Shown here piece by piece: positions 7,128 through 12,511 of a DNA stretch of 12,511 bases. The notes beneath the pieces were generated by a model that had not been told where the DNA came from, searched no databases, and saw only the letters and a program-made list of their open reading frames with translations. Numbering within the stretch: position 1 is the stretch's first letter; each line of letters begins with the position of its first letter. Position numbers and translations under genes: made by a program. Origin of the DNA: Treponema sp. (GTDB taxonomy: Bacteria; Spirochaetota; Spirochaetia; Treponematales; Breznakiellaceae); contig JAIRXT010000173.1 in NCBI GenBank assembly GCA_031268125.1, positions 1-12,511 of the forward strand. Reading direction: 5' to 3'.

Positions 7128-8285
7128 ATGGTGCATAGAGGGACGAAAAGGAAAACATCACCACCCCCGGTTTTTCCCCGCCGTGTCGCGGGGTTGGCCG
7201 TGCTTTTGCTCTGCCTGTCCGTTCCGAACAACCCGGTCCGGGGGGCGGAAAACCTCATCCCCTCCGGCGGCAGAATTTTCTCCCTTGACGATACCCTCGC
7301 CGTCCTTGCGCCCTCCGGCCGGACCCCCGCGGCGGACACCGAATTCCGCTGGGACCCGTTTTTCAGTTCAGGAACCTTTGTTTCCGCCGGCCGCCGGCTT
7401 TCGTTCCAGGCCGGGGAACCGGGGGAACAGGGCTTTTTCCTCCTTGACGGGGAAAAACTGTATACGGTTCCGGTTCCCTACCTGGTCCGGGGCCTCCTGT
7501 ACTTCCCGGAGGAATTCGTCAACACCGCCGAACAGGTTCTGTTCCCCTCCGCCGCGGCCCCCCCGGAGAATCAAAACCTCTTTAGAATCGCCGCCATCAT
7601 TGTGGACCCCGGGCACGGAGGCAAGGACCCCGGCGCCGTCGGCAATTTTACGGAAAACGGCCGTTCCTGGTCCCTCCTCGAAAAGGAAATAACCCTCAAA
7701 GTCTCCACGGAGATCTACGCCCTCCTCCGCCGGAGCTACCCGGACAAACGCGTACTCCTCACCAGGGACCGGGATCTGTTCCCCAGCCTCCAGGAACGGG
7801 TGGATCTGGCCAATTCGGTGTCCCTGGGGGAAAACGAAGCCATCATTTTTGTCTCTATCCACGCCAATTCCTCGTTCAACAAGAACGCCCGGGGCTACGA
7901 AGTCTGGTATCTGGACCCCAACTACCGCCGGGAACTCGTCGACAGGTCAAAATACGGCGAATCCGCCGCCATCGTAAACCGCATGATGGAGGAGGAATTT
8001 ACCACGGAAAGCATCATCATGGGCCAGAACATCCTCAACCGCCTGGAAGAAGCCCTGGGAAGCGCCACCCCGAACCGCGGGCTCAAGGCGGAAAAGTGGT
8101 TTGTGGTCAAAAACGCCCAAATGCCCGCGGTCCTTGTCGAAATGCCCTTCGTTACCAACCGCCAGGATGCGGAGATCATGACTGACGATGCTTACTTGAA
8201 GAAATTCTCCGATGCGATCTATAAGGGGATCAGCGATTTTGTAGATACCTTTGAACGTACCGGGGGGTTTATCGCCATTCAATGA
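7128..8285 (+). CDS. N-acetylmuramoyl-L-alanine amidase (Amidase_3), exported
   Basis: A 385-residue peptidoglycan amidase, cutting the bond between MurNAc and the stem peptide. A basic N-terminus and hydrophobic core (AGLAVLLLCLSV) ending near RGA-EN form a signal peptide. An N-terminal region of unknown fold (about 40-150) precedes the Amidase_3 domain. All four key residues are visible: zinc ligands H163 (VDPGHGGKDPGA), E185 (LLEKEITLK) and H245 (VSIHANSSF), and catalytic E338 (VLVEMPFVTN). The start is uncertain: ATG 7128 has only a poorly placed AGCAGG, with GTG 7131 as an in-frame alternative. It sits 66 bp after the ATP-grasp gene with no clear terminator between, and overlaps the next gene by 4 nt. 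Daughter-cell separation or periplasmic flagella passage are possible roles. Confidence 0.9.
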   Translation: MVHRGTKRKTSPPPVFPRRVAGLAVLLLCLSVPNNPVRGAENLIPSGGRIFSLDDTLAVLAPSGRTPAADTEFRWDPFFSSGTFVSAGRRLSFQAGEPGEQGFFLLDGEKLYTVPVPYLVRGLLYFPEEFVNTAEQVLFPSAAAPPENQNLFRIAAIIVDPGHGGKDPGAVGNFTENGRSWSLLEKEITLKVSTEIYALLRRSYPDKRVLLTRDRDLFPSLQERVDLANSVSLGENEAIIFVSIHANSSFNKNARGYEVWYLDPNYRRELVDRSKYGESAAIVNRMMEEEFTTESIIMGQNILNRLEEALGSATPNRGLKAEKWFVVKNAQMPAVLVEMPFVTNRQDAEIMTDDAYLKKFSDAIYKGISDFVDTFERTGGFIAIQ

Positions 8286-8803
8286 GCGTAAAAGATATTT
8301 TTCATTCAATCGGCGGTTTTTTCCGGGTAAAAACTACCCGGCGGCTGGTACTGCTCCTGTTGATAAGCCTCTTCGCCCTGTGGAATTATCTCGCCCTGGG
8401 TTTTGTCCGGCGGACCTTTGTCTTTTCTTCCGTAGCCGGCTGGTCAATAATTGTGGAAGACCGGATGCTCCGGCGTTCCGGCAGCCGGGAAGACGACATG
8501 ATCCGCTACGTGGAAGAATTCCTCCTGGGACCCGTAAGCCCGGATCTCGCCCCCCCGTTCCCCCGGGAAACCCGGCTAAAATCCCTCCTGTACCGGGGCG
8601 GCGTGGCCTATGTGGACCTCTCCGGGGCCGCCCTGTTTCCCACCCCCGAGCAAGAGGCCCAGGGGGCGGGGGTTTTCGGCAATTTTGAAACCCTGTACCG
8701 GGGAATCCTGCGGAATTTCCCCTATCTGCAGGGAGTCAGACTCTTCGTAGACGGAAACGCCGCCTTTGCGGGCGAATTCCCCCCGGCGCAGGGGGCGTTT
8801 TAA
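8282..8803 (+). CDS. GerMN-domain-like membrane-anchored protein
   Basis: A 173-residue protein with one N-terminal transmembrane segment (about 22-42, flanked by RR at both ends) and no lipobox, giving a cytoplasm-in, periplasm-out anchor. The outer part resembles a GerMN domain: a helix EEFLLGP, the strand LLYRGGVAYVDLSGAAL, a helix FETLYRGILRNFPYLQGV and a final strand VRLFVDGNAAF. GerMN domains are known from spore germination protein GerM and are often found beside peptidoglycan amidases, suggesting a cell-wall-binding or regulatory partner. The ATGA overlap with the amidase stop couples their translation. No catalytic motif is seen. Confidence 0.7.
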   Translation: MSVKDIFHSIGGFFRVKTTRRLVLLLLISLFALWNYLALGFVRRTFVFSSVAGWSIIVEDRMLRRSGSREDDMIRYVEEFLLGPVSPDLAPPFPRETRLKSLLYRGGVAYVDLSGAALFPTPEQEAQGAGVFGNFETLYRGILRNFPYLQGVRLFVDGNAAFAGEFPPAQGAF

Positions 8804-8836
8804 GGGGAACCTTTCCCCCTTGCGTAGAAAGGGGGA
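8802..8836 (+). promoter_or_regulatory. Two mutually exclusive hairpins after the GerMN gene
   Basis: TCCCCCTT (8814-8821) pairs perfectly with AAGGGGGA (8829-8836) over a 7-nt loop. The same CCCC tract can instead pair with AAGGGG at 8802-8807, which overlaps the stop codon. A T run occurs only at 8851-8856, too far for a canonical intrinsic terminator. It may still protect a 3' end or separate the amidase transcript from flaA. Confidence 0.35.
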
Positions 8837-8886
8837 TTGCATACGATTCATTTTTTGCGTTTATCATGAATTAAGCATGTTAGGCG

Positions 8887-8914
8887 TTGACAAATCCTGC
8901 GGGCTTTGTATACT
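8887..8914 (+). promoter_or_regulatory. Sigma-70 promoter of flaA
   Basis: A perfect -35 TTGACA (8887-8892) and a -10 TATACT (8909-8914, five of six) are separated by 16 bp, giving a predicted start near 8920-8922 and a leader of about 50 nt. It is the best promoter match in the plus-strand part of the window and fits the high demand for flagellar sheath protein. No sigma-28-like sequence is needed to explain it. Confidence 0.8.
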
Positions 8915-8938
8915 AAAGAGTAACCGTTTTGATACTGA

Positions 8939-8955
8939 CGCGTTTGGATAACGCG
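8939..8955 (+). promoter_or_regulatory. Leader hairpin before the flaA ribosome-binding site
   Basis: CGCGTT (8939-8944) and AACGCG (8950-8955) form a perfect 6-bp stem with a TGGAT loop, ending 5 nt before the Shine-Dalgarno AAGGAG (8961-8966). Placed in the predicted 5' leader, it may stabilise the mRNA or keep the ribosome site open. Confidence 0.45.
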
Positions 8956-8973
8956 AGTAGAAGGAGTGTATGG

Positions 8974-10032
8974 ATGAAACGGATGTTCATTCTTGTCGCT
9001 ATTGTGTTGTTCCTGACGGGTTCCCTTTTTGCGGATGAGGCGATTCTTATCGATTTCTCTACGCTGGAAGCGGATATTATGGCCGATCAGGAGGGCGCAC
9101 CCACACAGCATGGCCGTACCCTTATGAATTTTGCCGAAGTAGCGGGGGCCGGTTTTACGGAAGATCAATTGGCGGTGATGCGATCCTCCCTTGCTCTTCC
9201 AAATTGGGACGTTAAACTGTCCGCTTCTTCCCGGACCGTGGAAAATATCGGCTATAGTTATGTCCGTAGTTCCCCCTCCCGGCAATGGGGAAACGTTATG
9301 GGGGTTCGTGTTCATTACCCCCTGGGCCCTAACTACGCCAAGGCTTGGGTAACGCCGCCCTTTGAGATTCCCGCTTTCGAGCCCCAGGCCAACGTTACCG
9401 ACGACGGCATCATTGAGCAGGAAGCAGGGCAAAACGGCATCACCGGCCCCAGCCGCTTTGAGGCTCCTGTCGGCGATGACGGACTGGTTGATCCCACCCA
9501 GCCAGCCTACGGCGTTATCAAAAATGTGGGAACCATCAGGTCCATCGAAGTAAACGCCTACGGTCTTAACTTTCCCCACGGCCTTTCGATTATCCTTATC
9601 GACAGCCAGGGAAACGAAAAATCCTATTTTATGGGCTACCTGAACTACGAAGGCTGGAAACCCCTGCGCTGGAACAACCCCCAGTATATTTCTGAAGTCC
9701 GCAACCGCACGCTTCAGATTTATCCGCTGTATCCTTTTTCCACCCCCTTTGTTAAGTTTGGCGGCTTCATGATCCAGCGCGATGCCGACCATATCGGCGG
9801 TGATTTTGTCGCCTACTTCAAGGATATAAAGATCATCTACGACCGGGCCGTTGCCAATCCGGACAGGGATATCGATGATGAGTCGGTCTGGAACATTATC
9901 TACGACCGGGAGACCCAGAAAAAAACCTTGGAGATGGAACAGTTCGGCAAGAGCCAGGTCCTCCAGTATCTGGAAGAACAGAAACGGGCGAAAGAGGATG
10001 CCTTTACTCCCACTGCTTCCAATGCCGAATAG
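8974..10032 (+). CDS. flaA: Flagellar filament outer layer (sheath) protein FlaA
   Basis: A 352-residue exported protein of the spirochaete FlaA family, which coats the FlaB core of the periplasmic flagella. A signal peptide (MKRMFILVAIVLFLTG, cleavage likely after A20 in SLFA-DE) is followed by the family's typical segments: TLMNFAEVAG, LSASSRTVENIGYSYVRSS, GVRVHYPLGPNYAKAWVTPP, the beta-rich GLSIILIDSQGNEKSYFMG, LRWNNPQYISEVRNR and KFGGFMIQRDADH. The C-terminus is charged and probably helical. ATG 8974 is chosen over the out-of-frame ATG at 8970 and over the upstream in-frame extension because AAGGAG lies 7 nt before it and the signal peptide starts there. It has its own promoter and terminator, so it is a monocistronic unit. 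Confidence 0.95.
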   Translation: MKRMFILVAIVLFLTGSLFADEAILIDFSTLEADIMADQEGAPTQHGRTLMNFAEVAGAGFTEDQLAVMRSSLALPNWDVKLSASSRTVENIGYSYVRSSPSRQWGNVMGVRVHYPLGPNYAKAWVTPPFEIPAFEPQANVTDDGIIEQEAGQNGITGPSRFEAPVGDDGLVDPTQPAYGVIKNVGTIRSIEVNAYGLNFPHGLSIILIDSQGNEKSYFMGYLNYEGWKPLRWNNPQYISEVRNRTLQIYPLYPFSTPFVKFGGFMIQRDADHIGGDFVAYFKDIKIIYDRAVANPDRDIDDESVWNIIYDRETQKKTLEMEQFGKSQVLQYLEEQKRAKEDAFTPTASNAE

Positions 10033-10055
10033 TTAATAATAACAAATTGGGCATG

Positions 10056-10103
10056 TGCCCGGTGTAAAAGGCTGTCGTAAGACAGCCTTTTTTTTACCGG
10101 GCA
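10056..10103 (+). terminator. Intrinsic terminator of flaA, nested in a longer stem
   Basis: AAAAGGCTGTC (10066-10076), loop GTAA, and GACAGCCTTTT (10081-10091), extending into an eight-T run to 10095, form a textbook Rho-independent terminator 33 nt after the flaA stop. An outer pair, TGCCCGGT (10056-10063) and ACCGGGCA (10096-10103), is perfectly complementary and would extend the stem in any read-through RNA. Confidence 0.92.
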
Positions 10104-10151
10104 TGGATTTTGCCGGTCCCTGGGCTTCCGGCCTCTGGAAAGGATAGTTTT

Positions 10152-11405
10152 ATGGCGTTAAGCCAGAAGGCTTTGCAGGAAGAATATAAAAAATACGAAC
10201 ATATCCGGGTCCGCATTACCCGCGATCTGGAATCCCAACTGGAGAAAACATTCTCCCATCTGGGTTCCCGGATCCTGGTAAAGGGCCGCGTCAAAGATTT
10301 TGCCAGCTACTATAAAAAATATATCCGTATCTTAAAAGACCGGCCCGGCGGGGATCGTTCCGGTGAAGAACTACCGGCCGGCGTTTCCCCGGAACAGCCG
10401 CCGGCCATTACCGATCTTATCGGCCTGCGGGTGGTCTGCCCCTTTCTGGAAGACACAAAAGAGGTGGAGAAGATTATCACCGGTAATTATGAAGTGGTGG
10501 AGACGGACCGCAAGGGCTCCGGCTATTCCTTCAAGGAATTCGGCTACGAATCCACCCATTTCCTGGTAACAATCCCCCCCGGCATCATAGAAGAGCGGGG
10601 CCCCTGCGGCTGCGATGTGGCGGAACTCCAGGTCCGTACCATCCTCCAGGACGCCTGGGCGGAAGTGGAGCATGAACTGGTCTACAAGGCGGAATTTACC
10701 CCCTTTGACGAGCCCCTGAAGCGCAAACTGGCCGCCCTAAACGCAAGCCTTTCGCTGGCGGATACCATCTTCCAGGAGATCCGCGGCTACCAGCGCCAGC
10801 TTAACGGGGAACTGGGGAAACGGCGGGATTCCTTCTACCGGCAGATCGCCGAATCCACCGATGCCCTGCTGCTGCCGGACGGTATCGATGCGGCAGAGAA
10901 CGCCGAACACCGTCCCCTGCCGCCTTCCGGTAACACCGTGGACGACATGCTGCTTAACGCCCTCTACGCCCACAACAGCGGCCGTTTTGTGGAGGCTATC
11001 GGCTTTTACAGCCGCATCCTCGACATGAAGATTGCCGGTTTTATCCGGTCCCTCATTCACAAGCACCGGGGTATGGCCTATTTTGCCCAGTCCATGTACC
11101 AGGAGGCTATCGACGATTTTTCCGGCTCCCTGGAATGGGATAAAAAGTCCTACAAGGCCGCCTACTACCGGGGGGTTGTGTGGACCGTCCTGCGGCGTTA
11201 CTCCCAGGCCGTGGACGATTTCAGCCTCTCCCTGGACATCAACCCCTACCAGGCTTTCTGCCTGTTCAGAAGGGGCCAGGCCTATTACCATATCGGCGAT
11301 TATCCGGCGGCCCTGGCCGACTGCGACGCTTCGCTGGACCTGGAACCGGAAAACCAGGGGGCCCGCAAACTGCGGGAGATAGTCCAGGGCAAACTACAAA
11401 TGTAG
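10152..11405 (+). CDS. RelA/SpoT-type (p)ppGpp synthetase domain fused to TPR repeats
   Basis: A 417-residue cytoplasmic protein. The N-terminal 180 residues hold the alarmone synthetase domain: KGRVK (44-48), the magnesium-binding DLIGLRV (88-94), GYESTH (131-136), ELQVRT (158-163) and DAWAEVEH (167-174). No HD hydrolase domain precedes it, so it should synthesise rather than degrade (p)ppGpp, like small alarmone synthetases. From about residue 264 to 410 there are roughly four TPR repeats (for example YKAAYYRGVVWTVLRRYSQA and CLFRRGQAYYHIGDYPAALA), probably for protein binding. The start ATG 10152 has AAAGGA 7 nt upstream; a TTG 42 nt earlier is less likely. It follows the flaA terminator and I see no clear promoter of its own. 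Confidence 0.88.
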   Translation: MALSQKALQEEYKKYEHIRVRITRDLESQLEKTFSHLGSRILVKGRVKDFASYYKKYIRILKDRPGGDRSGEELPAGVSPEQPPAITDLIGLRVVCPFLEDTKEVEKIITGNYEVVETDRKGSGYSFKEFGYESTHFLVTIPPGIIEERGPCGCDVAELQVRTILQDAWAEVEHELVYKAEFTPFDEPLKRKLAALNASLSLADTIFQEIRGYQRQLNGELGKRRDSFYRQIAESTDALLLPDGIDAAENAEHRPLPPSGNTVDDMLLNALYAHNSGRFVEAIGFYSRILDMKIAGFIRSLIHKHRGMAYFAQSMYQEAIDDFSGSLEWDKKSYKAAYYRGVVWTVLRRYSQAVDDFSLSLDINPYQAFCLFRRGQAYYHIGDYPAALADCDASLDLEPENQGARKLREIVQGKLQM

Positions 11406-11473
11406 CCCCCTTTTTATCAGCTAAACTTTACCCGCAATTTGGCCCGGTAGATCACATGTAACGTTCCGGATAT

Positions 11474-11734
11474 TTACTTTTCGTAATGAAATCTAAATGA
11501 AATATAGGTGATTTGTTTTTCTTCAACCGCGTATACAATTCTGTGTTCTCCATCTATTCTCCGGGACCAATAACCCTGTAAATTTGCCTTTAACGGTTCC
11601 GGTTTTCCAATTCCGTCATAGGGATTTCTATCTATGTCTTTTATCAATAAATTTATTCTTTTTAATTGCTTTTTATCATTTTCTATCCAGAATTGATAAT
11701 CATTCCATGCTTCATCGGTAAAATTTTTATTCAT
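11474..11734 (-). CDS. yoeB: YoeB-family mRNA interferase toxin
   Basis: An 86-residue toxin of the RelE/YoeB fold, which binds the ribosome and cuts mRNA at the A site. Conserved segments are plain: AWNDYQFW (9-16), KPEPLK (44-49), GYWSRRIDGEHRIVYAV (54-70) and FRFHYEK at the end. The residues that matter in E. coli YoeB are all present at the same numbers: E46, R65 and H83. It overlaps the antitoxin gene by 8 nt (11727-11734). Base composition is AT-rich, unlike the neighbouring genes. It is transcribed towards the RelA/TPR gene, end to end, with no evident terminator between. Confidence 0.95.
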   Translation of the reverse strand: MNKNFTDEAWNDYQFWIENDKKQLKRINLLIKDIDRNPYDGIGKPEPLKANLQGYWSRRIDGEHRIVYAVEEKQITYISFRFHYEK

Positions 11735-11984
11735 ATTCGCACAGCTCTCTGGATTTTACTTTGCCAGCTTTATGTTGATCAATTGATTTTTTCAAATGTT
11801 CTACATTTGCATCATTAGATAATAAATAATTTGTTTCCAATAAGCTGTTGTATTCACTCACTGAAAGTAAAACCACATTTTCATTGTTTTTACGGGTAAT
11901 GATTAACGTATCATGATCTTGAAAGACTTTATCCATATAAGTTTTCAGATTTTGCCTTAAATCGGTGTATGTAATTGCATCCAT
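11727..11984 (-). CDS. yefM: YefM/Phd-family antitoxin
   Basis: An 85-residue antitoxin. The N-terminal half (MDAITYTDLRQNLKTYMDKV, then TLIITRKNNENVVLLSVSEYNSL) is the DNA-binding and dimerising Phd/YefM fold; the C-terminal half is charged and probably wraps YoeB. ATG 11984 was chosen over a longer reading frame starting at 12140 because AGGA lies 9 nt upstream, the family begins here, and the longer version would translate across the promoter and operator. The AT-rich composition matches the toxin gene. Confidence 0.93.
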   Translation of the reverse strand: MDAITYTDLRQNLKTYMDKVFQDHDTLIITRKNNENVVLLSVSEYNSLLETNYLLSNDANVEHLKKSIDQHKAGKVKSRELCEYE

Positions 11985-11999
11985 ATTAAAATTTCCTAT

Positions 12000-12015
12000 G
12001 TACAATATATTGTAC
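12000..12015. promoter_or_regulatory. Palindromic operator of yefM-yoeB
   Basis: GTACAATATATTGTAC is a perfect 16-bp palindrome, and with the T at 11999 it contains TGTACA. From established work, E. coli YefM-YoeB operators are built on palindromes with TGTACA cores. It covers the -10 hexamer, so the bound complex would block its own promoter. Confidence 0.85.
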
Positions 12016-12032
12016 CTTTTTATTTTTGTCAA
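12004..12032 (-). promoter_or_regulatory. Sigma-70 promoter of yefM-yoeB
   Basis: On the minus strand, TTGACA (plus positions 12027-12032) is a perfect -35 and TATATT (12004-12009) a five-of-six -10, with exactly 17 bp between. The -10 lies within the palindromic operator. Confidence 0.85.
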
Positions 12033-12143
12033 TAAAATTTGACAAATTTTTAGAATTTTTATATGTATGATTTTTTTACAATACATTTTACCAAAATTTC
12101 GTATAACATTTCTGTTGTTTACAACGTTTTGACAGCCCATAAA

Positions 12144-12160
12144 GGAAATCGCAGATTTCC
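12144..12160. other. Small perfect hairpin at the edge of the structured element
   Basis: GGAAATC (12144-12150) and GATTTCC (12154-12160) form a 7-bp perfect stem with a GCA loop, at the junction between the AT-rich toxin-antitoxin flank and the GC-rich structured element. Confidence 0.5.
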
Positions 12161-12194
12161 AGGTCTTGCAAAAATGTGCGTGGAGTTGGGACGT

Positions 12195-12299
12195 GGGAAT
12201 GGAGCGAAACGGAATGACCTAGCCGTTGCGGAGTCCGAGCCGCCTACTGGCGGCGTCCCCAGCGTAGATGGGGCGCGTAAACAGACCCAATATATTCCC
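12195..12299. other. GC-rich multi-hairpin element, candidate structured RNA or dispersed repeat
   Basis: Bases 11985-12418 hold no gene I can support. Within this spacer is a GC-rich block that folds as a closed junction: GGGAAT (12195-12200) pairs with ATTCCC (12294-12299), enclosing three hairpins. They are 12205-12212 with 12223-12230 (7 pairs, one mismatch), GCCGCC-TACT-GGCGGC (12239-12254) and CCCCA-GCGTAGA-TGGGG (12257-12273). The pairing is similar on either strand, so orientation is open. It does not look like a tRNA or a known riboswitch to me. The sharp GC contrast with the flanks suggests an inserted repeat or an RNA under structural constraint. Confidence 0.45.
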
Positions 12300-12403
12300 T
12301 CATCCATAAAACGGCAGTCATAAAAAAGTAAAATTGCTGACCGCATACCGGATATTTTCAATTCCGTTGAACATTAAAGACGCTTTTTAACGGGTTTTAC
12401 TTG

Positions 12404-12412
12404 TGATATACT
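12404..12412 (+). promoter_or_regulatory. Extended -10 promoter of hisH
   Basis: TGATATACT is a TG-n-TATACT extended -10. No good -35 is present at the right distance (TTTTTA at 12384-12389), which extended -10 promoters do not need. The predicted start, about 7 nt downstream, falls on the A of the hisH ATG. Confidence 0.55.
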
Positions 12413-12418
12413 CGCCTT

Positions 12419-12511
12419 ATGGCTTTAACCGGTGTAATTGACTATGGGGCGGGAAATCTGGGCTCGGTAATGAACGCGCTTTCCCGCGTTGGGGCGAACG
12501 CCCGCCTTGTA
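12419..12511 (+). CDS. hisH: Imidazole glycerol phosphate synthase glutaminase subunit HisH (partial, N-terminus)
   Basis: Only the first 31 codons lie in the window. TGVIDYGAGNLGSVMNAL is the characteristic N-terminal strand and helix of HisH, which feeds ammonia from glutamine to HisF in histidine synthesis. The catalytic Cys-His-Glu triad would lie beyond the window. A PdxT-type amidotransferase is possible but the DYGAGNL motif favours HisH. No Shine-Dalgarno precedes the ATG. Confidence 0.85.
   Translation, partial: MALTGVIDYGAGNLGSVMNALSRVGANARLV

Noticed and set aside
11406..11473. Bidirectional terminator between the synthetase and toxin genes
   Set aside because: CCCCCTTTTT follows the synthetase stop but no adjoining stem can be drawn on either strand.
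12039..12071. Plus-strand promoter-like TTGACA ... TATGAT facing the structured element
   Set aside because: The TATGAT is 21 bp away and the 17-bp-spaced hexamer TATGTA is a poor match; in AT-rich DNA this is expected by chance.
11727..12140. Longer 137-residue version of the antitoxin
   Set aside because: The extra N-terminal part would be translated from the promoter and operator region, and a good ribosome site precedes the family-typical start at 11984.
12195..12299. tRNA or known riboswitch in the hairpin cluster
   Set aside because: There is no acceptor stem with a TTCGA-type T-loop and no riboswitch core that I recognise.
12119..12361. 80-residue minus-strand reading frame across the multi-hairpin element
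   Set aside because: The frame runs through several perfect hairpins, has no ribosome site that I can see and no domain; its openness is better explained by the repeat. If many genomic copies keep it open, it should be reconsidered.

Overview
The window is a GC-rich stretch of what looks like a spirochaete chromosome, most likely a Treponema or close relative. The best evidence is a flagellar sheath protein FlaA (a family confined to spirochaetes) at 8974-10032 and a spiro-SPASM type radical SAM protein at 304-1857. From memory, the order amidase / small membrane protein / flaA also occurs in Treponema pallidum around TP0247-TP0249; I could not check this here. The sequence does not allow a species call.

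Layout. (1) 1-303 has no convincing gene. It holds an imperfect inverted repeat of about 90 bp and several copies of a short repeat with core GGGTCAAAT. (2) 304-7061 is a tight, co-directional set of five genes with overlaps of 26, 4 and 4 nt and one gap of 24 nt: a nucleotidyltransferase-like/radical SAM/SPASM fusion, a putative glycosyltransferase, an SpsF-like cytidylyltransferase, a PseG-like glycan enzyme fused to a zinc-ribbon methyltransferase, and an ATP-grasp ligase. One copy of the short repeat from region 1 lies in frame inside the PseG-like domain. (3) 7128-8803 encodes an exported N-acetylmuramoyl-L-alanine amidase and a membrane-anchored GerMN-like protein, overlapping by 4 nt. 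(4) 8887-10095 is a flaA unit with its own strong sigma-70 promoter, a leader hairpin and an intrinsic terminator. (5) 10152-11405 is a (p)ppGpp synthetase domain fused to TPR repeats. (6) 11474-12032 is an AT-rich minus-strand YefM-YoeB toxin-antitoxin module with promoter and palindromic operator, probably acquired. (7) 12144-12299 is a GC-rich, highly structured non-coding element. (8) The window ends in the first 31 codons of hisH, whose extended -10 lies so close to the ATG that the mRNA may be leaderless.

How the genes may work together. The five-gene set carries the signatures of making and attaching an activated, nonulosonate-like sugar (CMP-sugar synthesis, PseG-type hydrolase or transferase, glycosyltransferase, methyltransferase, ATP-grasp ligase, radical SAM chemistry). 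It sits directly upstream of a peptidoglycan amidase and the flagellar sheath gene. A surface or flagellar glycan pathway is a reasonable hypothesis, but the chemistry is inferred from domains and position. It is the best candidate in the window for an undescribed system.
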